DNA of 64,000 nt from DATFTE01 sp963802575 (GCA_963802575.1 CAWDJF010000007.1:62001-126000); one strand, 5' to 3'; positions 1-8,278 are shown, numbered from the stretch's first letter. Numbers and translations are program-made. Notes: generated from the letters alone by a model not told the origin.

Positions 1-1
1 G

Positions 2-439
2 GGTGCATCAGGTACCGACGGAATCTTCAGCTGTCCAGCGCTCAAAGCGAATCAGTCGCTGTCGAAATTTGTAACCACTTACGCCTATGAGTTCAACGAT
101 GAGGACGCGCCTCCGGCTCAATCTTTCTTCGGCGGGTTACTGACGTTTCCGTTGGGCGCATACCATACCGCGGAGCTTCAATACCTGTTTGATGGCCTTG
201 ACCTTTTTGGGGGTGGGCCGAACCCGCTTTCGCAGAAGCAGTTTCAGCTTTCCAAGGCGATGGTCAGCTACTGGACGCAGTTTGCGAAGACCGGAAACCC
301 AAATTCCCCTGACGAACCGTCATGGGCTCCATTTAGTCCGGCTGCCGGCCAGTTCCAATCGTTGATACCACCGACGCCGGTGGTCGAATCCAACTTTGAT
401 GCGGCCCACCTGTGCTCGGCGTTTTGGGACACGTTCTAA
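2..439 (+). CDS. Carboxylesterase type B, C-terminal part (5' end outside window)
   Basis: The frame is open from the window edge to a TAA at 437-439, giving about 145 residues of the C-terminal part of an alpha/beta-hydrolase of the carboxylesterase/lipase (type B) family. The segment 'GAYHTAELQYLF' is the characteristic region around the catalytic histidine, and it is followed by the typical 'MVSYWTQFAKTGNPN' helix where members of the family clear the active-site gorge. The nucleophile serine and the acid residue lie upstream, outside the window. The family hydrolyses carboxylic esters and is often secreted; the signal peptide cannot be seen here. Substrate is unknown. Confidence 0.85.
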   Translation, partial: GASGTDGIFSCPALKANQSLSKFVTTYAYEFNDEDAPPAQSFFGGLLTFPLGAYHTAELQYLFDGLDLFGGGPNPLSQKQFQLSKAMVSYWTQFAKTGNPNSPDEPSWAPFSPAAGQFQSLIPPTPVVESNFDAAHLCSAFWDTF

Positions 440-522
440 CACCTGATGATCGGAGGCGCTTCGAGAGAGACTACGGAGTCGAAGCTGTGTTTTGAACGAG
501 CTCACGAGGAACTCTCGACACA

Positions 523-618
523 ATGGACTGTTCGAGCATAACTGTTGAAACCATATTACGATCCGCTACAACCCCATTGACGGTCTTCAAGGGTCGGCCG
601 CTGCGTCGACCTGGGTGA
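523..618 (+). other. Short ORF sharing an 11-residue peptide with 1286-1408
   Basis: ATG at 523 opens a 31-codon frame containing the peptide 'RSATTPLTVFK'. The underlying 34 bases (558-591) match 1354-1387 with three differences, all in third codon positions of this frame. No ribosome-binding site is convincing. It may be a remnant of a duplicated coding segment rather than a working gene. Confidence 0.25.
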
Positions 619-639
619 GTTTGACTGAGGATGCGTGCG

Positions 640-873
640 CTACGGCTCAGCAGTTTCTCCGACGACGCGAAGTGCGGGTTGCGGTTTGCTCGTATTGTTG
701 CGGCTCAGGAAAATCAACGCTCGCCACGGTATTGTGCTGAGATTCAAACCCTCGCCTTTCAGCTTCAATTCCACGGTGCGGCGGTCGTTATCCACGCTAC
801 TCACAACGAATGAACCATTCTGTCCTGAGGCCGCCACGCGGTCACCAATCTTCGGTATCCGGATCTTTGCCAT
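640..873 (-). CDS. Small conserved-looking hypothetical protein, beta-rich
   Basis: A 77-residue frame starting ATG at 873. The protein begins 'MAKIRIPKIGDRVAAS', followed by alternating hydrophobic stretches and 'GSFVVSSVDNDRRTVELKLKG', which suggests a small SH3-like or KOW-like beta barrel, although no family can be named. No signal peptide or membrane segment is present. It lies alone between the esterase and a small zinc-ribbon gene on the same strand. Function is unknown; the coding call rests on sensible amino-acid composition and on the absence of a better frame. Confidence 0.55.
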   Translation of the reverse strand: MAKIRIPKIGDRVAASGQNGSFVVSSVDNDRRTVELKLKGEGLNLSTIPWRALIFLSRNNTSKPQPALRVVGETAEP

Positions 874-968
874 GCTCTATCAGTTCCCCCACGGGTGGAG
901 ACGAGTGTAATCATTCCATGCCCGAGTGACTTTGGAGGTGCAAACCGACCGCAAAGGGCGAGACTTCG

Positions 969-1175
969 TCATCTGGTGATGGTGGGAGCTCGGTTAGCCG
1001 GCGTGCTGGGAACATTCAGCTTCGCACATCTTTGGCAGTGGCACTGATATGTGCCATCACCCGGACTGGCGGTATGGCCGCACTGGTTGCAAATGTATCT
1101 GCCGTCCACATGAGCGACCATCGGGCTGAACTCATGACCTGATACGCAATAGCAGCATCGCACCGTTGTTTCCAT
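969..1175 (-). CDS. Small zinc-ribbon-like protein
   Basis: A 68-residue protein with paired cysteines spaced like metal ligands: 'CCYC' near residues 7-10, 'CNQCGH' near 29-34 and 'CHCQRC' near 45-50. This pattern suggests one or two zinc-binding knuckles. There is no signal peptide. It lies about 95 bases upstream of the 77-residue gene on the same strand and the two could be co-transcribed. Such proteins may bind nucleic acid or act as adaptors, but nothing here fixes a role. Confidence 0.55.
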   Translation of the reverse strand: METTVRCCYCVSGHEFSPMVAHVDGRYICNQCGHTASPGDGTYQCHCQRCAKLNVPSTPANRAPTITR

Positions 1176-1285
1176 CCGTGATCCTTTGGTAGCGAGCCCG
1201 TGGGGGGCAATATCTAAGGCCTGTGGGAGAAGTATGACTCGAAGGGGACGCCTTGTCGGTACGCGAGACGACTTGTGTTTGTACG

Positions 1286-1408
1286 ATGCATTACAAACTG
1301 TATGCAGAATCTATCGCAGCTGCCATGGCCGACGTTATCGAGATTTTTCGCGAACGATCCGCCACAACCCCGTTGACGGTTTTCAAGCTTCACTTCTTAT
1401 CGAACTGA
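1286..1408 (+). other. Short ORF with the repeated RSATTPLTVFK peptide
   Basis: A 40-codon frame (ATG 1286, TGA 1406-1408) containing 'FRERSATTPLTVFK' and overlapping the last 19 bases of the VOC gene on the other strand. It shares a 34-base segment with 558-591. Length and weak start make a working gene uncertain. Confidence 0.25.
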
Positions 1409-1734
1409 AGGAACTCGACTGGGGCCCCATTCTCGACAATAAAAGCGACGGTCACGCCCGGTGAGGGTGAGTTGGGCGCAATCAGTATCTCTTTTCCGGC
1501 GATTTCAGCGGAGAGATCGTCCACTTCGAAGGCGACATGCGGAACCGTACGTACAAGGTCAGGGACCAGTGCTTCAGGTTCGAACCGCATCCACTCGATT
1601 CCGTAGGCGCTGGTTTCATATCCGGTCACGAACGTCGCACGGCCCTTGATCAGGCGTTCCCCTTCTCGACGCTCGGTGGTGGGAATTCCGATGTGATGGT
1701 ACCGCCTCGCCGAAGTAACTGGTGACTTTTTCAC
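1390..1734 (-). CDS. VOC (glyoxalase/bleomycin-resistance/dioxygenase) superfamily protein
   Basis: A 114-residue single-domain protein. It opens with 'YHHIGIPTTER', the usual first strand of a VOC module carrying a metal-ligand histidine. A second half follows with 'VPHVAFEVDDLSAEI' and ends 'GAPVEFLQFDKK', where the glutamate of the 'VEFLQF' strand is the usual last ligand. VOC proteins use a divalent metal for isomerase, epimerase or dioxygenase chemistry; the substrate cannot be told from sequence. The gene is monocistronic, with the next same-strand gene upstream ending at 1813. Confidence 0.75.
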   Translation of the reverse strand: MKKSPVTSARRYHHIGIPTTERREGERLIKGRATFVTGYETSAYGIEWMRFEPEALVPDLVRTVPHVAFEVDDLSAEIAGKEILIAPNSPSPGVTVAFIVENGAPVEFLQFDKK

Positions 1735-1812
1735 GCGAATAAGTTTAGCCCATGATGGCCTGTTTCTGTCGGTTGTTCAAAGCAGCCGCTCAAGCGCCAC
1801 GACCCGCCGTCT

Positions 1813-2920
1813 TCACTTGATCATCTCTTTCCTCACCGTCAGTTTCTCAATCAAGTCTTCCCTGATCTTGTAGCCCGTACCGGGCGCATCGCTGATCGGG
1901 ATCATGCCCTGCGGTGAGACTTCCACCTCGGGCTCGATGATGTCTTCTTTCCAATAGCGCTTTGAGGCTGACACGTCTCCCGGCAGGCGGAAATTCTCGA
2001 GCGTCGAGAGGGCGATGTTGTGGCTACGGCCGATGCCGGATTCGAGCATGCCTCCGCACCAGACCGGGATCTTATTCGCCTGGCAGACGTCGTGAACTTT
2101 CAGGGCTTCGGTGAAGCCTCCGAGGCGTCCGACTTTGATGTTGATGATGCGGCACGCGCCGCTTTCGATGGCGGCGGCGGCATCGCGCGCACTCTCGATC
2201 GACTCGTCGAGACAGAGCGCCGGTGCGCAGCTCTTTCTGCAGGCGGGCGTGGTAGAAGATGTCGTCGTTCCACAGCGGTTGCTCGATCATCAGAAGATTA
2301 AATTGATCGAACTTGCGCAGGTGCTCGACCTCATCGAGGGTGTAGGCCGAGTTGGCGTCGCAGCTCAGCACGATGTCAGCCCAGCGCGAGCGAATTTTTT
2401 CGAGGACGTTCACGTCCCAGCCCGGCTTGACTTTGACTTTGATGCGGCGATATCCGGCGGCCAGTTCGGTTTGAATCTTGTCGAGAAGCTGCTCGACCGT
2501 GTCTTGAATGCCGATGGAAACTCCGCATTGAATTTCACGCCGTGTGCCTCCAAGGAGTTTCCAGAGAGGGACTCGTTTCTGGCGGGCTTCGGCATCCCAG
2601 AGAGCATTCTCGATTGAGGCCTTTGCCATGCGATGGCCACGGACTCTCGCCATCAGCGCGGCGCTGTCGCGTCCCGCAGAGATGGTTTTTCCGATGACTG
2701 CTGGCGCGAGATAGTGCTTAAGCGTCGGCCACGAGCTCTCGATCCATTCGCTGCTGTAATAAGGATCTTCGCCCGTGACGCATTCGCCCCATCCGTCGAC
2801 GCCGTCACAATGTGCGGTGACCAGCACGATGCGGCGGTGGTAGAGGCGGCTGAAACTCGTCTCGAAAAAGTGGACGAGCGGCATTTGAATTTCGCGGAGG
2901 GTAATGGCTTCGATCTTCAT
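1813..2920 (-). pseudogene. MenC / N-succinylamino acid racemase-type enolase, one-base frameshift
   Basis: An enolase-superfamily protein related to o-succinylbenzoate synthase (MenC type 2) and N-succinylamino acid racemase. From ATG at 2920 the frame encodes the capping domain, the catalytic-lysine segment 'YRRIKVKVKPGWD' and the metal-ligand segment 'VLSCDANSAYT', then 'LMIEQPLW'. It changes frame near 2219-2223, where an extra base in the CCGG run breaks 'ELRTALCLDESIESA'. The remaining barrel continues in another frame through 'GGMLESGIGRSHNIALS' to a TGA at 1813. Removing one base gives 368 residues, the normal family length, so the gene is either recently broken or carries a sequencing error. 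The downstream side of 3182-3943 encodes a GNAT protein of the type found beside such racemases. Confidence 0.8.
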
Positions 2921-2928
2921 TTTGGTTT

Positions 2929-3178
2929 AGCTCTAACAGCCCCTAAAGGGGGCACGGTATTGGTCAATATGGCACGACTGAAGTCGTGCCCTGATACGAA
3001 TCTGCTTTCGCTAGCGAATCTGGGAAGGGCACGAGTTTGACTCGTGCCATGAGCTGTTCGATCAGGATGGGCTTTAGCCCCTGAGGCTCGCTTTGATTCC
3101 GCAAGCAAACTTCAGCGGCTGAAGCCGTAAGGCTTTTGACTTCCTGCGGCACGACTGAAGTCGTGCCCTTCCCAAAAA
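2929..3178. repeat. Cluster of dispersed GGCACGA..TCGTGCC palindromes (family A)
   Basis: Three palindromes lie here: 2971-2990 (GGCACGACTGAAGTCGTGCC), 3028-3048 and 3148-3167. They carry the flanking motif GGGAAGG or CCTTCCC and are linked by a second inverted pair, CTTTAGCCCCTGAGG and TTCAGCGGCTGAAGCC. The same composite occurs at 10748, 39223, 39320, 40815, 49961 and, degenerate, at 54202. It fills the gap between the GNAT and enolase genes. Confidence 0.9.
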
Positions 3179-3181
3179 CAC

Positions 3182-3943
3182 TCAGTACTCCCACGTCTCG
3201 TCCCAGCGCCCCAGCAAAAATTTGCCATTGCCGGCTTGATCGTGTTCGTAGCCCAGCACGGCACGGCCTCCGGAAAATGCTTTTACGAATGATTGACGAT
3301 TGCGACTTTGCACTTCCTCTGCGCGCTGGCGCGTAGAAGGAGAAGACTTCCACTCATAGATCTGCGCTGGGACTGGAATGCTTTCGAGGGTCTCGAAGCG
3401 AGGCTTCGCTTCCCCATGCACCACGTTCTCTACCCGCTTCGACTTGAACCACCATTCGGCGACCAGGCGATCGGTCGGCAGTCCGCCTTGCAGCGGGGAC
3501 GACGTAATACCGTATTGATTCTCGTTGTAGCGGCGGGTGATGGCTCCGAGCTTCTCGATGTTCAAGTAGGCGTTCTTGATTTCCAGCGGGTCAAACGTCC
3601 ACTCCATCAATTCGAAGCCGCGGGCCATGCCGTCTTCGCGTTGCAGCAATTTCAGGCGACGTCCGACGCCGGCGTTGCGATACTCTTTATGCACCGCCAG
3701 CATGTGCGAATAGAGATAAGCATGGCCCTTGCGGTATCCCGGAATCGCCATGGCAAAGCCGATCAGGTCTTTGCCCTCGAAGGCGCCCATGACCTGTCCC
3801 CCGACTTTCTGCGCGACCACGAAAATACGCAGCGGGACGAGCTCGATGTCGGTAAAGTTCCAGACTTCTTTCTGTAGGATCACGGAGGCGCGCATTTCGT
3901 CGAGGCCCTCGCACTTCCGCAGGACCAGCGAATCGGCCTTCAC
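3182..3943 (-). CDS. GNAT-family N-acyltransferase, COG3375-like
   Basis: A 253-residue acyltransferase. The core 'GFAMAIPGYRKGHAYLYSHMLAV' and the acyl-CoA loop 'EYRNAGVGRRLKLLQRE' (Q/R-x-x-G-x-G/A type) lie in the first half, followed by 'WTFDPLEIKNAYLNIEKLGA'. The long C-terminal extension matches the COG3375 subgroup as I remember it. In Bacillus/Geobacillus this subgroup includes the succinyl-CoA:D-amino acid N-succinyltransferase beside N-succinylamino acid racemase. GTG at 3943 is preferred because it overlaps the mazG stop as GTGA, which suggests translational coupling. The racemase-like gene lies just downstream at 1813-2920, supporting a shared pathway. Acyl donor and acceptor are inferred. 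Confidence 0.8.
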   Translation of the reverse strand: MKADSLVLRKCEGLDEMRASVILQKEVWNFTDIELVPLRIFVVAQKVGGQVMGAFEGKDLIGFAMAIPGYRKGHAYLYSHMLAVHKEYRNAGVGRRLKLLQREDGMARGFELMEWTFDPLEIKNAYLNIEKLGAITRRYNENQYGITSSPLQGGLPTDRLVAEWWFKSKRVENVVHGEAKPRFETLESIPVPAQIYEWKSSPSTRQRAEEVQSRNRQSFVKAFSGGRAVLGYEHDQAGNGKFLLGRWDETWEY

Positions 3944-4845
3944 CGGGCTTCGGCCTCTTGTTGTTTCGCTTGTTGCCAGAGCGATTCGAGTTCGTCCATC
4001 GAGGCCTGTTGCGGAGTGCGGTTCGAGGCGCGCAGTTGTTGTTCCATCCACTGAAAGCGACGCTTGAATTTGCGGTTGGTTTTCTTGAGCGCGGATTCGG
4101 GATCGATGGCGAGATAGCGGGCGATGTTGACTATGACGAAAAATATGTCGCCGACTTCGCCCTCGAGTTTTTCGCGCAAGTCTTCCGGAATTTGCGGACG
4201 TCCTGCGCCTGCAATTCCGCGATGTTGGGGCTGCGGGCCGGGTTCGGGAAACTTCTTCAACAGTTCGAAGAGCTCTTCTGTTTCCTCGTGCAATTTGTCG
4301 AAGAGGCCGTCCATGTCGGGCCAGTCGAATCCGACATGAGCCGCACGCGAGCTCAGCTTGTGAGCTTCAAGCAACGCGGGCATGGCGCTTGAGACACCCG
4401 CCAAAACCGACTCGGGCTGGCCTTCTTCCTTGGCTTTCTTGCCGCCCCCGGCCGCCAATCGTTTCTTTTTCTCTTCCGCCTTGAGCGCTTCCCAGTTGCG
4501 CAAGACGTCAGACGAAGTTTCGGCCTTCACGTCGCCAAAGACGTGAGGATGCCGATCGACGAGTTTGTTGGACAGACGGTCGAGCACGTCATCGATGGAA
4601 AAGGTCTTATCCTCCTTCGCCATCTGGGAGTAGAAGAGCACCTGTAAGAGCAGATCACCCAGTTCCCCTGGCAGCTCCGACCAGTCGCGATTGTCGATGG
4701 CTTCGAGGACTTCGTAGGTTTCTTCCAGGGTGTAGGGCTTGATCGAATCAAAGGTCTGCTCGCGGTCCCAGGGACATCCGCCCGGCCCGCGCAGCCGCGC
4801 CATGATCGACACCGCTCTCTCGAAACGCTCTCCAGTCGTTGACAT
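3940..4845 (-). CDS. mazG: Nucleoside triphosphate pyrophosphohydrolase MazG
   Basis: A 301-residue all-alpha NTP pyrophosphohydrolase, which hydrolyses (d)NTPs to monophosphates and pyrophosphate for nucleotide-pool cleaning. It contains two MazG modules. The first has 'CPWDREQTFDSIKPYTLEE', the metal motif EExxE as 'EETYEVLEAID', then 'GELGDLLLQVLFYS' and 'RHPHVFGD'. The second has 'HEETEELFELL' and 'EGEVGDIFFVIVNIARYL'. ATG at 4845 is preferred to the GTG at 4857 because it gives the usual short lead before 'RLRGPGGCPWD'. An insertion rich in lysine and glycine (around 135-150) separates the modules. The stop overlaps the GNAT start by four bases. Confidence 0.93.
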   Translation of the reverse strand: MSTTGERFERAVSIMARLRGPGGCPWDREQTFDSIKPYTLEETYEVLEAIDNRDWSELPGELGDLLLQVLFYSQMAKEDKTFSIDDVLDRLSNKLVDRHPHVFGDVKAETSSDVLRNWEALKAEEKKKRLAAGGGKKAKEEGQPESVLAGVSSAMPALLEAHKLSSRAAHVGFDWPDMDGLFDKLHEETEELFELLKKFPEPGPQPQHRGIAGAGRPQIPEDLREKLEGEVGDIFFVIVNIARYLAIDPESALKKTNRKFKRRFQWMEQQLRASNRTPQQASMDELESLWQQAKQQEAEAR

Positions 4846-5073
4846 GGATGCAAACACTGTAAATGAGGGGTGCGAGGAGGAGCAATGACGGGTTCTGAAA
4901 TCCAGACGGCCAAGATTAAAGGACGGTTAATCCGGAATGCCAGTAACGTTACCCGAATCTGGACGGTTACCCGGTTGCACTCTCGTGATCTTCCTGAAAC
5001 CCTTGTCTGGAGCGACTCTGGAAGGGAGGCGAGTGTCAGGAATCGTGTCTTCGGCGCTGGCATCCAAGAGCAC

Positions 5074-6717
5074 ATGAACTTCCCCGGACCAACCCGGCGA
5101 TGGCTGGAAGGCGAACGCTTTCAGGTCATCGTGATCGGTGGCGGCATCAATGGCGTTGCCATCGCGCGCCAGTGCGCCCGCGCCGGGAAGCGCACGCTGC
5201 TGCTGGAACAGCACGATTTCGCGGCTGGGACAACCAGCCGCTCCACACGAATTATTCATGGCGGACTGCGCTACCTCGAGCATGGGGAAATCGGATTGGT
5301 CCGCGAAGCCTTGCGCGAGCGCCAACGATTGCTGCGCGAGCGGCCGCACCTGACTCATCCCGTACATTTTCTTCTGGCCCTCGATCAGAAAAGCAAGCGC
5401 AGCGCGATGAGCATACGCGCGGGCCTGTGGCTCTACGGACGCATGGGCGGGACGCATCTTGGCGCCGAGCACAACCAGATGGATCAACTGAAGCTCGAGC
5501 GGCTGCTCGATTCTGGACGGAAATGGTCGACTTTCAGCTTCGAAGATGCGCAGTGCGAATTCCCCGAGCGCCTGGTTGCCGAGTGGCTCACCGAAGCCAT
5601 CGAAGCGGGAGCCGTTGCCCGCAATCATACGCAGGTGCTTGCCGTTGACGTGCGCCACGGTCGCGCAACCGGCGTGCTGCTGCGCGATTTGCTCAGCGGG
5701 AAGGAAGAGCGCGTAGAAGGAACGTGGATCGTCAACGCCACCGGCCCGTGGGCCGATCGCCTGTGCCAGCGTTCGCGCGTCGAAACAAAAAATCCCATGG
5801 TGGGGGGCGTTCGCGGATCGCACATCGTGCTTCCACGATTTGCGGGAGCACCCGATGCGGCCGTCTACGCTGAAGCCACCGACGGACGTCCCATCTTCGT
5901 CATTCCCTGGAACGATCAAGTACTGGTCGGAACCACCGAAGTGCCCGATGCCGGCGACCCCGCCAAGACGCAGCCATCGAGCGAAGAAATCGAATACTTG
6001 CTGCGATCATTCCTGCATCTGTTTCCCAAGGTGAAGATCTCCGCGCAAGATATCCGCTACTCATTCGCGGGAGTGCGTCCGCTACCCTTCTCACCTAAAG
6101 CGGACATGTCCTCGGTGAGCCGCAAACATTTTATTCACGACCACAAAGACGACGGCGCCGCTAACATGGTTTCGATCATCGGCGGCAAGCTGACGACAGC
6201 GGCGGAGCTGGCGCGGCAATGCGCGGCCTATCTCGGAATCAAGTCGACTGTGTCTGCGACCGTGGCGATGGGGGAGAGTGAAGATCTGGATCCGATGCTC
6301 GATCAATGGGTACTGCAAATCGCGCAGGCTGGGGGAATCAGCGAGAGTTCCGCTCGTGCCGTGGTCGAATGGCACGGCAAGCGTTCCCTGAACATCGCGC
6401 GCATGGCCCTAAGCAGTGCTGAGATGCGCGCGCCGCTGTGTCCCCACAGCGAGCATATCGTGGCCGAGGTGGCCGACGCTTTTAACAGCGAATGCGCCGC
6501 TACCCTGGCCGATGTTTTGTTGCGCCGCGTGCCGGTCGCTTTGGGCAGTTGCTGGTCGCAAGCCTGCAGCCGCGACGCCGCATTGCGCATCGCGACGGTT
6601 ATGGGATGGAACGAAGGACAAACGGCGGCAGAGTTGGAAGGCTTTGAAAATGAACGCGCCGCTTTCTTGCGCAAACCCTCGCGTGGCGGAGAGTTTCTCG
6701 AAGCTGCCGCTGACTAG
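5074..6717 (+). CDS. glpD: Glycerol-3-phosphate dehydrogenase (FAD-dependent, GlpD-like)
   Basis: A 547-residue flavoprotein that oxidises sn-glycerol 3-phosphate to dihydroxyacetone phosphate and passes electrons to the quinone pool at the membrane. The FAD-binding Rossmann motif 'VIVIGGGINGVAIA' is near residues 18-31, followed by 'STRIIHGGLRYLEHGEIGLV', the family signature. 'GPWAD', 'GGVRGSHIVLP' and 'YSFAGVRPL' lie further on, and a DAO C-terminal helical domain contains 'IIGGKLTTAAELA'. ATG at 5074 is chosen over frame-open starts from 4870 because homology begins here and AAGAG lies just upstream. It runs tail to tail into a glycerophosphodiesterase gene, which would supply its substrate. 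No glycerol kinase or uptake gene is seen. Confidence 0.92.
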   Translation: MNFPGPTRRWLEGERFQVIVIGGGINGVAIARQCARAGKRTLLLEQHDFAAGTTSRSTRIIHGGLRYLEHGEIGLVREALRERQRLLRERPHLTHPVHFLLALDQKSKRSAMSIRAGLWLYGRMGGTHLGAEHNQMDQLKLERLLDSGRKWSTFSFEDAQCEFPERLVAEWLTEAIEAGAVARNHTQVLAVDVRHGRATGVLLRDLLSGKEERVEGTWIVNATGPWADRLCQRSRVETKNPMVGGVRGSHIVLPRFAGAPDAAVYAEATDGRPIFVIPWNDQVLVGTTEVPDAGDPAKTQPSSEEIEYLLRSFLHLFPKVKISAQDIRYSFAGVRPLPFSPKADMSSVSRKHFIHDHKDDGAANMVSIIGGKLTTAAELARQCAAYLGIKSTVSATVAMGESEDLDPMLDQWVLQIAQAGGISESSARAVVEWHGKRSLNIARMALSSAEMRAPLCPHSEHIVAEVADAFNSECAATLADVLLRRVPVALGSCWSQACSRDAALRIATVMGWNEGQTAAELEGFENERAAFLRKPSRGGEFLEAAAD

Positions 6718-7457
6718 CCGCCGCCATTTTTTTGCGAATGTCTCTGCGCCTTTGCGGAAGCCTGCTTGACGCGCTTCGCCGGGGGCATCTCGGATCTATC
6801 GCCTTGCCGGGATAGCGTCCGCGCCAGCAGTCCTGGATCATCGGAAATAATTCCGTCGACTTCCCAAGCGGCAAGGCGGCGCATGATCTCGGGTTTGTTC
6901 ACCGTCCAAACCAACAGCTTTCTTCCCGCGTCGTGGATCTTCTCTACTAGATCTTCGCGAACCACCGATTGCGCAAGAATCATGTAATCCACGGGCAGTT
7001 CGAATCCGCGCCGCAGTTGCAAAGGCTTTTCGCAAATGATCCCTAGAGGAATGCCGCTGCGGCGAGCACGCAATTCGAGAACGACAGAAGGCAGAAAAGA
7101 TGAGACCACGTAACCGCGTTCGGGCCCGTAATCCCGTAAAAGCTGAAGCACCTCCCGTTCCATGCCTTCGACTTTGAGTTCGATATCGAGAAAACCGCGG
7201 GCGCCGTACTTCCTCAAGACCTCGGAGAGCAGCGGAAGATTCGCGAGGCGCGATCGACGCGCTTTCGCGACCGTGACTCCGCGGTACTTTGGATCATGAA
7301 TTGTCACCAGGGAGCCGTCCGCTGTGGCGCGGACATCGAACTCAAACCCATCGCATCCCTGGGTCAGCGCCGCGTCAAAAGCGGCAAAAGAATTCTCCGG
7401 GGCCGTGCGGAGTACACGAATACCTCTGTGGCCGAGGAGGAGGGGAGGCGCTGCCAT
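6714..7457 (-). CDS. Glycerophosphodiester phosphodiesterase
   Basis: A 247-residue GDPD-family TIM barrel that cleaves glycerophosphodiesters to glycerol 3-phosphate and an alcohol. Diagnostic elements are 'LLGHRG' (catalytic His, residue 10), 'PENSFAAFDAAL', 'GCDGFEFDVRATADG' (metal-binding Glu and Asp), 'VTIHDP' (second His) and 'FLDIELKVEG'. 'LVWTVNKPEIMRRL' and 'GIISDDPGLL' close the barrel. No signal peptide is seen, so a cytoplasmic UgpQ-like role is likely. The C-terminus is lysine- and arginine-rich. Its TAG and the glpD TAG share the palindrome CTAG, so the convergent genes overlap by four bases. Confidence 0.92.
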   Translation of the reverse strand: MAAPPLLLGHRGIRVLRTAPENSFAAFDAALTQGCDGFEFDVRATADGSLVTIHDPKYRGVTVAKARRSRLANLPLLSEVLRKYGARGFLDIELKVEGMEREVLQLLRDYGPERGYVVSSFLPSVVLELRARRSGIPLGIICEKPLQLRRGFELPVDYMILAQSVVREDLVEKIHDAGRKLLVWTVNKPEIMRRLAAWEVDGIISDDPGLLARTLSRQGDRSEMPPAKRVKQASAKAQRHSQKNGGG

Positions 7458-7560
7458 TTTGCGGTTTCATTCTACGTCTCTTGCGCACGGACGTAACATG
7501 AAAAGTGCGCGACGACAATTTCCCGAGGCCCAGATTGAAAATACTCTTGTTCTGGAATAA

Positions 7561-7887
7561 CTAATCGAGATCGATTTCGCGGATCGGACGGCCAGTATCG
7601 GGAGTCTCTTTGGCTTTCTTGACAGCCTCTTGAAACTTCTTTTCGAGCAGATCTGACGCGTTTTTTTGAGCTTCAACCGATTGACGGAAGATGGAGTCGC
7701 GGCGGCTGTCCTGTTCCTTCATGGCGCGCGCCGCCTCTTCCATGTCGTTGAAGGTTTTCGGCTTTACTACGGCGGTGTGTGCGATTATCGCCTGAATTGC
7801 GGGATCCACCTTCAGCAGCGCGTTGCAGCACGGGCAGGTCACCTCGAAGGCTGGAGCATTCTTCCCCATGCCGAAATGATACTCCAA
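7561..7887 (-). CDS. Conserved-looking hypothetical protein with CPCC knuckle
   Basis: A 108-residue soluble protein. It has a zinc-knuckle-like 'VTCPCCNALLKVDP' near residue 16-29, followed by a charged helical tail ('MEEAARAMKEQDSRRDSIF', 'ASDLLEKKFQEAVKKA') likely to form a coiled coil. ATG at 7869 gives an alternative start at 'MGKNAPAFEV'. It lies four bases downstream of the membrane-protein gene ending at 7892, so the two are likely an operon. The function is not known. Confidence 0.7.
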   Translation of the reverse strand: MEYHFGMGKNAPAFEVTCPCCNALLKVDPAIQAIIAHTAVVKPKTFNDMEEAARAMKEQDSRRDSIFRQSVEAQKNASDLLEKKFQEAVKKAKETPDTGRPIREIDLD

Positions 7888-7891
7888 ACGT

Positions 7892-8215
7892 TCAGCGGGG
7901 GGCCAACTTGATCGGCAGGACGTGGAAAACGTAGAGCATTTCCCATCCGAGTAAAGTGATCGACATGATCACCACCATGATGGCAAGGGTCTCTCCAAAA
8001 CTCAGGCGATTGCGGTTGGGCTCAAAACGCCGCCCCACCAGCGCGAGAATATTGAGGGTGGCGAAGCCGAAGACGGCGATCCAGAGCAGGTTATAGGCAC
8101 TGCTTTTCTTATCCCATGATTCCGAGACCCAGGCAGCTTGCAAGCCGATGAGGCGAAGCATCCATAGCGCGAGCACGTTGCCATAAATGGCCATCGGTTT
8201 TGCCGGTAGCGTCAT
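7892..8215 (-). CDS. Small three-helix inner-membrane protein
   Basis: A 107-residue protein with three predicted hydrophobic segments: about residues 9-27, 42-61 ('LLWIAVFGFATLNILALVG') and 75-100 ('LAIMVVIMSITLLGWEMLYVF'). It has a basic loop between helices two and three. A second ATG at residue 8 is possible. It is upstream of and almost contiguous with the CPCC-knuckle gene. No family is recognised. Confidence 0.65.
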   Translation of the reverse strand: MTLPAKPMAIYGNVLALWMLRLIGLQAAWVSESWDKKSSAYNLLWIAVFGFATLNILALVGRRFEPNRNRLSFGETLAIMVVIMSITLLGWEMLYVFHVLPIKLAPR

Positions 8216-8278
8216 CGTTCACTTGGAATCGCCGGAGCCCGAAAAGTTGCCCAAAACCTTACGATATTACCTTTTTCC

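Noticed and set aside
558..1387. Integron attC-like sites around the small genes
   Set aside because: The duplicated 34-mer lacks the RYYYAAC and GTTRRRY cores and the differences follow codon positions instead.
1186..1464. Plus-strand ORF of 92 codons overlapping the VOC gene end
   Set aside because: Composition is atypical, with many Arg and Cys residues. It overlaps a better supported minus-strand gene and lacks a ribosome-binding site.
1570..1590. GGTTCGAACC as a tRNA T-loop
   Set aside because: It lies within the VOC gene and no cloverleaf arms or acceptor stem surround it.
3293..3877. Plus-strand ORF of 194 codons
   Set aside because: It lies wholly antisense to the GNAT gene, which has clear motifs; long antisense frames are common in GC-rich DNA.
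3940..4845. MazG as part of a toxin-antitoxin module
   Set aside because: No mazEF-like partner is adjacent; the coupled gene is an acyltransferase.
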